Under the pieces are notes generated by a model. That model did no database searches and was not told the DNA's origin. It saw only the letters and a program-made list of their open reading frames with translations. Of a stretch of DNA of 42,930 nucleotides, positions 34,201-40,975 are shown piece by piece. The DNA comes from an uncultured Flavobacteriales bacterium. Lineage in GTDB: Bacteria > Bacteroidota > Bacteroidia > Palsa-965. Made by a program: the position numbers and the translations under genes. The stretch lies in assembly GCA_937974275.1 (NCBI GenBank), contig CALJIF010000114.1, positions 1 through 42,930 of the forward strand. The letters are read 5' to 3'. Within the stretch, counting starts at the first letter, position 1, and the number at the start of each line of letters is the position of its first letter.

Positions 34201-35498
34201 AAAGTGGTGTTTGTGCTCCTGCGTTGTATTCTAATATCGACACGATCACCGTTTCTCCATTCACTGTTTCAGGTGCATTAAGTGGTAACGCTGCAGTTTG
34301 TGAAGGAACAGGAAATGGAACAATTACCTTGAGCGGGCAAACAGGTGCCGTTGTTGATTGGATTGTTTCCACGGACAATGGCGTAACCTGGACTCCTGTT
34401 GGCAATACAACAACATCACAAACATGGAGCAATCCAACTGACACAACATGGTATCAGGCGATCGTGCAAAGCGGTGGTTGTTTAGCGGATACAACAAGTT
34501 CGGCGATCATAACTGTGTATCCTAAGCCGGTTGCAGCATTTACATCGACACCGGTTTGTGAAGGCGGCGTTACAACTTTTGTAAATAGCACAACTGTGGC
34601 TTCCGGAGGAATATTATTCCAGAACTGGGACTTTGGTGACAACAATGCTTCTGTAGCTGCGAGTCCGAGTCATACGTATGGCGCATCAGGAAACTTCAAT
34701 GTGACATTAATTGTTGTTTCGAACAACAACTGTTCGGATACAGCAACAGGTGTTGCAATTGTAAATGCTAATCCATCTGCGGATATCACGTCCTCGTTAA
34801 ACACAACATTATGTAGCGGAGACAGCACCTTGTTATCAGTGCCAACTTCAATAAATGCTTCTTACAGCTGGAATACCGGAGATACAACAGCATCTATATA
34901 CGCAGACGTAACCGGTACTTATGTTGTAGTTGCAACTGATACCGTAACAGGTTGTACTTCTAGCGACTCTGTGAGCATTACGGTATTGCCTCGTCCTTCC
35001 GCATTCGCCGGACCTGATACTGCAGTAAGCGCGGGCGGTTCAATCGTGATGTTGGGCAGTGGTGGAGTGTTCTACAACTGGGTGCCAACGGTTGGTCTTT
35101 CTGATCCTACTGTTGCAAATCCAACTTGTACGCCGCCTTACAACGTTACCTATACATTGACAGTTACCGACATGAACGGTTGTTCCGATAATGACACCGT
35201 TGCAGTAACCTTGAAGCAAGACTACAATGTGGTGATTTCGAATTTGATTACTGCTAACGGTGACGGATTCAACGACACCTGGTTTATTGAGAATATTAAT
35301 TTCTATCCTCAGAATAAGGTGGTGATTTATAATCGTAACGGTATGGAAGTTTTCCAGATGGAAGGTTACAATAACAGCTGGAATGGTACATATAACGGAT
35401 CTCAACTTCCGGATGGTACATACTATTATGTCTTGGAATTTACCGACACCGGGGAAGTGTTGAAAGGCGCAGTAACCGTTATCAGTGAGAAAAAATAA
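31218..35498 (+). CDS. SprB-like giant surface adhesin with eleven Ig-like repeats and T9SS type B (gliding-motility) C-terminal domain
   Basis: The 1426-aa protein starts with a signal peptide (1-19, ending SWSSFAQ) and a CARDB-like domain (about 20-131). Eleven tandem Ig-like repeats of about 88 aa follow (132-1104), each with TVCxGxNSGTLTLSG, a WExSxDGGVTW core and a second Cys in VQSGxC. Next are a PKD domain (about 1105-1186, QNWDFGDNNASV and SHTYG) and two further beta-sandwich segments. The C-terminal gliding-motility-associated domain (about 1338-1426) has ITANGDGFNDTWFIENINFY, VVIYNRNGMEVFQ and LPDGTYYYVLEF. That domain is the type B signal for export by type IX secretion. With the PorP/SprF gene 26 nt downstream it resembles the SprB-SprF pair of Flavobacterium. 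It probably acts as a cell-surface adhesin. Confidence 0.92.
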   Translation: MRKLYAFLVLCLVSWSSFAQNDLSVTAITAPVSGCALTATENVTIRLFNFGANLPAGTTFNVTYTINAGGPVTELVTLGSPLLTNSNFNYTFTTQANLSVPGTYTFDATVSIGGDINPTNNAFTGYSVTNTAPSNGGTITGPASVCISGNSGVLTLSGHVGNVVRWEYSIDGGSTWINLSNTTTTQAYNNLTDPTLYRAVVQNGGCAPATSAIHSIAIDPVSVGGTVSGSATRCSGSNSGTLTNSGRTGTIIRWEFSTDGGVTWNNIANTSATQSYLNLTQTTQYRVRVQSGTCSAVYSSIATITISPNTVGGSISPATSTVCAGSNSGTLTLSGHVGGVVRWEFSIDGGVTWTNIANTSTSQNYTNLTTTRLYRARIQSGACGALYSTIATINVDPATVAGNVTPASITECASGNAGTLTLTGAAGTVQFWEFSIDGGVTWTNIANTTTTENYSNLTTTTLYRAFVQNGGCTPSYSGISTVSVSPESDGGTVSGGSPVCSGTNSGTLTLSGQVGTITNWEFSNDGVTWNNIANTTTSQNFANLTDTTYYRAIVTSGVCPADTSTIDTVIVYPPSDGGTVLPASTTVCSGLNAGTLTLNANVGDVLRWEYSTDGGVTWITISNTTTSQSYNNLTTATIYRAFVQSGTCSPVYSAQAAVLVTPQPVGGTLYADATVCGGSNSGTLTLVGFSGAITNWESSIDGGVTWTPIANTTINENYSNLVDTTMYRVIVGTVGCPADTSTIATIFVDAPSVGGSITNSDTVCAGANSGTMTLSGMQGVVEGWEYSVDGGVTWINISNTSTTQGYLNLMTTTQYRARVKNGVCNPAFSDTVTITVDPMVMGGSVAGGTTVCASGNSGTLTLSGYSGTIVSWETSTDGGITWTANGNTTATESYTNLTDTTWYQVIVQSGVCGTDTSLVGTIIVDPITVAGVLTDNDTVCAGSNGDTLRLNGYTGNIIRWEMSTDGNNWISLTNTTDSLVYTNLTQTTYYRVLVQSGVCAPALYSNIDTITVSPFTVSGALSGNAAVCEGTGNGTITLSGQTGAVVDWIVSTDNGVTWTPVGNTTTSQTWSNPTDTTWYQAIVQSGGCLADTTSSAIITVYPKPVAAFTSTPVCEGGVTTFVNSTTVASGGILFQNWDFGDNNASVAASPSHTYGASGNFNVTLIVVSNNNCSDTATGVAIVNANPSADITSSLNTTLCSGDSTLLSVPTSINASYSWNTGDTTASIYADVTGTYVVVATDTVTGCTSSDSVSITVLPRPSAFAGPDTAVSAGGSIVMLGSGGVFYNWVPTVGLSDPTVANPTCTPPYNVTYTLTVTDMNGCSDNDTVAVTLKQDYNVVISNLITANGDGFNDTWFIENINFYPQNKVVIYNRNGMEVFQMEGYNNSWNGTYNGSQLPDGTYYYVLEFTDTGEVLKGAVTVISEKK
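31611..34529 (+). repeat. Eleven in-frame tandem repeats of about 265 bp inside the adhesin gene
   Basis: Eleven units of 86-91 codons share the order Cys-x-G-x-N-S-G-T-L-T, W-E-x-S-x-D-G-G-V-T-W, N-T-T-x-x-x-x-Y-x-N-L-T, V-Q-x-G-x-C. Units are clearly diverged at the nucleotide level yet keep the two cysteines, which suggests one disulfide per module. Unit 5 lacks one Gly in the DGGVTW core and unit 10 reads DGNNW. Short identical stretches between units could allow recombination and unit-number change. Confidence 0.9.
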
Positions 35499-35524
35499 GT
35501 TCACCCAAAACAAATAGATCGATC

Positions 35525-36469
35525 ATGAGAAAGTCAATTATCATATCAGCATTTGCAGGTTTTCTGGGTGTGAACTTATCCGCACAGCAGTTGCCGCTTT
35601 ACAGTCAGTACTACTTTAATCAATTCTTGTATAATCCTGCCGCGACAGGTGTTACGGGTGAAACTCAGGCCGCGTTAACGCACCGTGCACAGTGGACTGG
35701 AATGCCCGGGGGCCCTGTTACCAACGCATTCACGGTTGACGGATTTATGGATTCCAAGAATATTGGTTTAGGTTTAACCGTATTCAACGACAATCAGGAT
35801 ATCAATGAACGTCTGGGGATTTATACATCGTACGCTTATCGTTTGAAGATCGACGACGACAATCAAATTCGTTTCGGTTTGTCGTTAGGATTTTTGGATA
35901 ACCGCATTGATTTTGCTCGCGCAGTTGTAAAGGACGCGTCAGATCCGATGATGTTTTCGCAAATGCAACGCAGAACAGCATTAGATGCAAACGTTGGAGT
36001 TAGTTATAATTGGAAAGATTTGCGTGTTGGCATTTCCGTTCCTCAGCTTATCGGACAACACACCCAGTTAGCAACATACGATACACGTTCCTACTATCAG
36101 TTGAATCGTCATTACATGGGAACGGTGAATTACAAGTACGTATTCAACGAAGAAGAGAAACTAGCTATTGAGCCTATGGTTGCTGTTCGTTGGTTGCCAA
36201 ACACACCGTTTCAGTACGATGTAAACTTGATGGGTAGCTGGCGTGACATGTTGTGGGTGGGTGCTTCTTACCGCTCGAATTATGCCGTTGGAATTAACGC
36301 GCGAGTGAAAGTATTTGGTAATCTGAGTGCAGGCTATGCATATGATTTGATCCTGACACCGTTGAAAACCAGTGCAGGTATAAGCCATGAATTTATGCTG
36401 GCTTACAAGTTTGGTCAAATGCAGGGTAGTCAGGCATCCGGTGGTTTCATGCGTGGTAAATACGATTAA
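35525..36469 (+). CDS. PorP/SprF family type IX secretion outer-membrane protein
   Basis: The 314-aa protein has a signal peptide (MRKSIIISAFAGFLGVNLSA, then QQLPLYSQYYFN) and the family hallmark LPLYSQYYFNQFLYNPAATG, followed by HRAQWTGMPGGP. A 14-strand-like barrel pattern leads to ISHEFMLAYKFGQ. PorP/SprF proteins hold type B T9SS cargo at the cell surface or assist its export; SprF does this for SprB. Its place right after a type B adhesin gene, with a 26-nt gap, supports a dedicated partner relation. The next gene starts 10 nt after the stop codon, probably at a GTG. Confidence 0.94.
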   Translation: MRKSIIISAFAGFLGVNLSAQQLPLYSQYYFNQFLYNPAATGVTGETQAALTHRAQWTGMPGGPVTNAFTVDGFMDSKNIGLGLTVFNDNQDINERLGIYTSYAYRLKIDDDNQIRFGLSLGFLDNRIDFARAVVKDASDPMMFSQMQRRTALDANVGVSYNWKDLRVGISVPQLIGQHTQLATYDTRSYYQLNRHYMGTVNYKYVFNEEEKLAIEPMVAVRWLPNTPFQYDVNLMGSWRDMLWVGASYRSNYAVGINARVKVFGNLSAGYAYDLILTPLKTSAGISHEFMLAYKFGQMQGSQASGGFMRGKYD

Positions 36470-36479
36470 TACAGGATTT

Positions 36480-38444
36480 GTGAAGTATCTGCTGATAATT
36501 TTCAGTGTTGTTGCTATCTCGTTGAATTCGATGTGGGCGCAAGCCTCGTCTGAAAAAGCGATGATTACACACGCCAATGATTTATACAACAAACGCTTGT
36601 ATGAACAGGCGCATGGCTATTACATGAAACTAAAGGATTTGCGTCCGGAAGTGGTATTGTATCAGTACCGTGCGGGGGTGTGTTGTATTTATACCGGTGA
36701 TGCTACAACTGCAGTTAGTTTGCTAAAGGCGAGTTACGACAAAGACCCTTTGCTGCCTGAAATTAATTTCTTCCTGGGGCGTGCCTATTTGCAAAACGAG
36801 CAATATGATGATGCTTTAATGCAATTTAATTTGCAGTTGGCAAAGGAACAAGATCCTGCTCAAAAGATACGTTTGCAGCAATACGTTACCAATTGTTTAA
36901 GTGCAAAAGAGCTGGCTCAGAAAAAGACGTTTAATAAAGTTGAAAATGGCGGCAGACCGTTAAATTCTCCGGCGGATGAATACAGTCCGGTGCTGACAAA
37001 AGCCGATTCTGTTTTGATTTTCACATACAAGGGGCCGCAAAGTTCGGGAGGTAAAAACTATCTCTATGGTAAAAATGACTCGGCAGGGTTGTATTATGAA
37101 GATGTCTTCTTAACGATGAAGACCAAGTCAGGATGGTTTTATCCGCAAACGATCAGTGAAAATATCAATTCTAAAATGCACGATGCTGTTTCGGCGATTA
37201 GTGCAGACGGAACAACCATGTACGTTTTTAAATCTTCTCCGAATAATGGTGGAGATATTTACGTTTCCAAAAAAATCGGCAATGACTGGACCGTTCCTGT
37301 TCCTGTGCGCGGTGACATTAATAAAGCCGATTCATGGGAAGGAAGTATGACATTATCTGCAGATGGGAAAACGATGTATTTCTCGAGTGATCGTGCGGGT
37401 GGTTTTGGTGGGAAAGATATTTATCGTGCTACGTTAGTAGGAGATTCGGTGTGGACCAACATTCAAAATTTGGGATTAAATATCAATACTGCTTTGGATG
37501 AGGATGCTCCGTTTTTGGCAGATAAAGGTTATAAATTGTATTTCAGTTCGCGTGGTCATAATGCCGTTGGAGGGTATGACATATTTGTTTCTGATCTTGG
37601 TGTTGATGGTCAAAGCTGGCAATTGGCGCAAAATATGGGCATGCCGATTAATTCGGTGTTTGATGATATCTATTATCAATTAACAGCAGACGGGCAGAAA
37701 GCGATTTACGCATCGAATCGTCCCGGTGGAAGCGGTATGATGGATTTGTATTTCGCGGATCCGGGTATTTTAACGAATGAACGAATATTAATTAAAGGAC
37801 TAGTGACTTTGGATGAGCAGCCGGTTGGTGCTGTTGTTACCGTTACTTATACTGCTGCGGATAGTTTGCTGGGCGACTATAATACAAGTTCTGATAACGG
37901 TAAATACTCCATCAACTTGCCTTCCGGAAAGAGTTATAAGTTATTCTTTCAGGTGAGCGGTCAGGATGAATATGTGAAGTCGTATGATGCTTCACAGATT
38001 AAGGAATTTACCACGAATGAAATTAATGTAGAGTTTTTCTCGGCGGAATATCGTCTGAAGCATCCGGAAAAATTCGGAAAAATGAATGCCGGTGATTCTG
38101 CAAAAGTGGTGGCCGAAAACAAGAATAAACAAGTTTTGGATGGCGGTAAGAAAATCATCATGCGCACGGATTCCAGTAAGAACTTTATGACCGATGATAA
38201 CTTAACGGCTGAGCCGGGTTACTATGTGGTTATTGGTTCTTTTAAGAATAAGGATTACGCGAAACGCTTAGAGGTAAAAGCCGCTGCATTGAACAAATAC
38301 CCGAAAGTGCAACGTGTTATGAATAAGAAAAACGGATTCATGTACGTTACAATTGCGCATCCGGCGACAAAAGAAGAAGCAATTAAGATCGTTGAAACAA
38401 CACGATTAGAATATGCAGATGCGTGGATTCAGTTCCTAGAATAA
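36480..38444 (+). CDS. PorE-like TPR/PD40/regulatory-domain protein ending in a SPOR domain
   Basis: From the GTG at 36480 the product has 654 aa. It comprises a signal peptide (about 1-22, VKYLLIIFSVVAISLNSMWA), TPR helices (about 25-150), a PD40/WD40-like propeller (about 157-430, with repeated LSADGKTMYFSSDRAGGFGG-type blades) and a carboxypeptidase-regulatory-like domain (about 434-520). A SPOR domain (about 578-654) starts GYYVVIGSFKNKDYAKRLE. The first modules match PorE of T9SS loci, but PorE ends in an OmpA-type peptidoglycan-binding domain; SPOR instead binds glycan stripped of stem peptides. An ATG at 36387 would overlap porP by 83 nt and bury the signal peptide, so I prefer the GTG. 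It is convergent with the M23 gene, 1 nt apart. Confidence 0.85.
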   Translation: MKYLLIIFSVVAISLNSMWAQASSEKAMITHANDLYNKRLYEQAHGYYMKLKDLRPEVVLYQYRAGVCCIYTGDATTAVSLLKASYDKDPLLPEINFFLGRAYLQNEQYDDALMQFNLQLAKEQDPAQKIRLQQYVTNCLSAKELAQKKTFNKVENGGRPLNSPADEYSPVLTKADSVLIFTYKGPQSSGGKNYLYGKNDSAGLYYEDVFLTMKTKSGWFYPQTISENINSKMHDAVSAISADGTTMYVFKSSPNNGGDIYVSKKIGNDWTVPVPVRGDINKADSWEGSMTLSADGKTMYFSSDRAGGFGGKDIYRATLVGDSVWTNIQNLGLNINTALDEDAPFLADKGYKLYFSSRGHNAVGGYDIFVSDLGVDGQSWQLAQNMGMPINSVFDDIYYQLTADGQKAIYASNRPGGSGMMDLYFADPGILTNERILIKGLVTLDEQPVGAVVTVTYTAADSLLGDYNTSSDNGKYSINLPSGKSYKLFFQVSGQDEYVKSYDASQIKEFTTNEINVEFFSAEYRLKHPEKFGKMNAGDSAKVVAENKNKQVLDGGKKIIMRTDSSKNFMTDDNLTAEPGYYVVIGSFKNKDYAKRLEVKAAALNKYPKVQRVMNKKNGFMYVTIAHPATKEEAIKIVETTRLEYADAWIQFLE

Positions 38445-38445
38445 C

Positions 38446-40158
38446 TTAACGTCGGAATGATTTTTCGTAGGTGATCGTATTACCGCATTTGTCGGTAACT
38501 ATCAATTTCAGTTGTTGATCACCTTTCAAGTTGGTCACATTTACGAGTAATTGATTCAATTTAGGCTCGTACTCTGCAAGCGTCCATTTGCCGTTAATCT
38601 CACAACGATAGCTTTGAATTCCCGAGAGGTTGTCTCCGATTCTGAATTTCATTTCTGTTATTGATAACACAGTTTGCGCATTGCCGTTGAGATCGAAGTT
38701 CATCGGTGTAATTTTCGGAGCAATTGTGTCTATCGATATTTTGTAAGTTCCCAATTCCTTAACTGTAGTTGAAACTCCATCTGTGTTCCACGAACCACCA
38801 ACCGCAGTTACTTTTCCTTTTGAATCTGTTTTAACCACTACTAATTTATTTTGTAGTTGTGGTGGTACATTGGCATAAATATGCAACGAGCATGGAAGTT
38901 GTACCGGAATTTTTTCGTCGACCAACGTAACTGAAAATCCAAAAGTAGATTTCGATGTTTTATAAGTAAAATACTCGTTTTGGTATAGCGCCTTTGCCGG
39001 AATTACAAACCGAAAACGTCCCGGTTCTTCAAATACATTTTCTTGTTGCCACACTGCCACCTGTTCAATAGGCTTGTAAGCAGCGGTGTTTGTGCACGGT
39101 GAATTTTTACTGTAAACCGTAAAGTCAACTTTTGTCGTGTTGCCCTTTACATCTCGTAATAAATAATGTAAGGTGTGTTTGCCGGTTGAAGTAAATAAGG
39201 TTCCTTCAGGTCCCGGAGTCATCACGTAATTCAATTCATTATTGGGATATTTCCACGAACGCATGTAGTATTTGCCGGTAGATTGTTTCGTGGAATAATC
39301 TACAAAGCAATTGATATAGCGCGATTTTTCGAATGCAATTCTGTCCATTCGATGCTGATAAATTGCTTTGCCGTTATGATTCAAAATCACCTCGAATACA
39401 CCATTTTTTCCGTGTGCTTGTGTTTCTGTATCAAACGCTTCTACAGCAAATCCCACATTGCCATAAACCTGTAAACTATCTTTCCCGGCAATGCTATATC
39501 CGCCCGAGGTTTTAACCAAATTGAATCGCTGCACAGTCGATTTGCCATTTACACACGATTGCGGATTCAACGGATAAACAGCCAAGCTTACTGCTGTTGG
39601 GGCCACAGCATCAGCAACCGGAAGTCCGAATAACTGTGGGTTTATGGCTTCTTCGGTTTTAGCGTCCCGGATTTCGAAATGTAAATGCGGACCACCGGAA
39701 CTTCCCGTATTTCCTGATAATCCCAGTGCTTGTCCTTGTTTGACCACAAGTTCTTCAGGTAATGGAAAAACTTCCACTTCAAACGATTCTTTTAACGCTT
39801 GTTGTTTGCTTACATAGGTTGCCAGAGCACCGGAAAACTTCTGTAAATGCGCGTAAACCGTGACATAACCATTGGGATGAGTCACATAAACGACTTTGCC
39901 GTAACCCCAAGGGCTAATTTTAATTCTGGAAACATATCCGTCTGCTGAGGCTTTTACGGGATAACCCTCTTTGCCGGAGGTAGTAAAATCAAGTCCGGCA
40001 TGAAAATGATTCGGACGCAATTCCCCAAAGTTTCCTGAAATTTTGACCGGAATGTCCATCGGAAGTTTGAAGTAGCCTGATGGATACAGTGAATCCGCTT
40101 GTGCGAACACCGACACATTCAATAACATCATCAGCCCGACAAAAATGTTCCGTTTCAT
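38446..40158 (-). CDS. Exported M23 (LytM-type) peptidase
   Basis: The 570-aa protein has a signal peptide (1-20, ending NVSVFAQ) and an M23 zinc peptidase domain in its first third. The zinc ligands are H53 and D57 in HFHAGLD, and H158 with H160 in GGPHLHFE. NTGSSGGPHLHFEIRD is the classic M23 block, so the domain should be an active peptidoglycan endopeptidase. The remaining 390 residues are beta-rich, with Ig-like traits, and are unidentified (GDNLSGIQSYRCEINGKW near the end). It converges on the SPOR-ended gene with a single base between the stop codons, so neither gene has room for a private terminator. Confidence 0.9.
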   Translation of the reverse strand: MKRNIFVGLMMLLNVSVFAQADSLYPSGYFKLPMDIPVKISGNFGELRPNHFHAGLDFTTSGKEGYPVKASADGYVSRIKISPWGYGKVVYVTHPNGYVTVYAHLQKFSGALATYVSKQQALKESFEVEVFPLPEELVVKQGQALGLSGNTGSSGGPHLHFEIRDAKTEEAINPQLFGLPVADAVAPTAVSLAVYPLNPQSCVNGKSTVQRFNLVKTSGGYSIAGKDSLQVYGNVGFAVEAFDTETQAHGKNGVFEVILNHNGKAIYQHRMDRIAFEKSRYINCFVDYSTKQSTGKYYMRSWKYPNNELNYVMTPGPEGTLFTSTGKHTLHYLLRDVKGNTTKVDFTVYSKNSPCTNTAAYKPIEQVAVWQQENVFEEPGRFRFVIPAKALYQNEYFTYKTSKSTFGFSVTLVDEKIPVQLPCSLHIYANVPPQLQNKLVVVKTDSKGKVTAVGGSWNTDGVSTTVKELGTYKISIDTIAPKITPMNFDLNGNAQTVLSITEMKFRIGDNLSGIQSYRCEINGKWTLAEYEPKLNQLLVNVTNLKGDQQLKLIVTDKCGNTITYEKSFRR

Positions 40159-40188
40159 AGTTTATCTTCCGCAAGATACATACCAGAA

Positions 40189-40221
40189 TTGTAAAGTAAT
40201 TTGGTGCAATGCTTACATTTG
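40189..40221 (+). promoter_or_regulatory. Promoter of the coiled-coil/zapA unit
   Basis: TTG at 40189-40191, 22 nt, then TACATTTG at 40214-40221, an exact TAnnTTTG match. Transcription would begin near 40228 and give a leader of about 28 nt before the ATG at 40256. This is the best complete Bacteroidota-type promoter found in the window. Confidence 0.55.
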
Positions 40222-40255
40222 TTGTGCTCTGAAATTCAGGGTGCTGCGATCGTTT

Positions 40256-40546
40256 ATGGAAACTAATGCTTCTATTATTCTGCAACTCAGGGACAAAGCT
40301 CAAAAATTAGTAGCTTTGCAGGAAGCGTTACGCGCTGAGAATGGTCGCCTTGTAGCACAGGTGACTGAATTGAAGGAGCGTATTGCAGGGTTGGAAACCG
40401 ACAACGAACGACTAAATCATAGGTTAAAAGCTATGGCAGTTGCAAAAACGGTAGCCGACACGGATGAAAAGAATCTTGCTTTAAAACTCAAGATAAATGA
40501 GCTGGTGCGGGAAATCGATCTTTGTATCGCACAGCTGAACAGGTAG
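40256..40546 (+). CDS. Small coiled-coil protein upstream of zapA
   Basis: The 96-aa cytoplasmic protein is almost wholly helical. A heptad-rich segment (about 8-60; LRDKAQKLVALQEALRAENG, then VTELKERIAGLETDNERLNH) predicts a coiled coil, and the C-terminal helix ends VREIDLCIAQLNR. The ATG at 40256 gives METNASIILQ just after a good promoter; an earlier in-frame ATG at 40145 would overlap the divergent M23 start. It precedes zapA by 25 nt. By position, size and coiled-coil nature it resembles ZapB of enterobacteria, which bridges ZapA, but no sequence kinship is claimed. Confidence 0.75.
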   Translation: METNASIILQLRDKAQKLVALQEALRAENGRLVAQVTELKERIAGLETDNERLNHRLKAMAVAKTVADTDEKNLALKLKINELVREIDLCIAQLNR

Positions 40547-40571
40547 AGGAGAACGAACTAAAATTGGTAAA

Positions 40572-40871
40572 ATGGGCGCAAAGTCCGTCAAAATACAAGT
40601 TGCAGGCAGAACCTATCCACTAACCGTGGAGGATCACGAAGAATCGTTCGTTAATGACGCGGCAAAGCGCATTAATGATCGTGTGGCTCAGCTGGAAGCG
40701 CGCTATTCCGTGCGTGATAAGCAAGACTTGTTAGCGATGGCGGCATTGCAATTTGCAACCATGTACCTGGAATCCCAAAACAAAAGTGCTTCACAAGAGC
40801 AGCAACTGGCGCAGGACCTAATGTATCTGAACCAACTTTTAGACCAAGGGATTTCCGCTTCTTCCAATTAA
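40572..40871 (+). CDS. zapA: Cell division protein ZapA
   Basis: ZapA binds and bundles FtsZ filaments at the division site. The 99-aa product has the family N-terminal strand pattern KSVKIQVAGRTYPLTVEDHE. The segment FVNDAAKRINDRVAQLEARY and the helix DLLAMAALQFATMYLESQNK follow, giving the typical ZapA globular head and coiled-coil tail. The length is normal. It follows the coiled-coil gene by 25 nt and precedes rny by 104 nt; the zapA-rny order is one I recall as common in Bacteroidota. A dyad lies at its stop codon. Confidence 0.92.
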   Translation: MGAKSVKIQVAGRTYPLTVEDHEESFVNDAAKRINDRVAQLEARYSVRDKQDLLAMAALQFATMYLESQNKSASQEQQLAQDLMYLNQLLDQGISASSN

Positions 40872-40896
40872 TGTATATCAGGTTATATACATTTTC
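40870..40896 (+). terminator. Hairpin at the zapA 3' end
   Basis: AATGTATAT and ATATACATT form a 9-bp perfect stem with the 6-nt loop CAGGTT, overlapping the zapA stop codon and followed by TTTTCC. It could attenuate transcription between zapA and rny; being AT-rich with a short T tract, it may be only a weak terminator. Confidence 0.5.
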
Positions 40897-40975
40897 CTGT
40901 TCATGATTTTTCCGCAGTAAGCGCAGTTATTTGGTTGCGAAACAAGAGATTTGTTTAACTAATAAAAACTGACTT

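Noticed and set aside
36387..36479. Upstream ATG start for the PorE-like gene
   Set aside because: It would overlap porP by 83 nt and put about 31 residues in front of the signal peptide; a GTG at 36480 gives a normal exported N-terminus.
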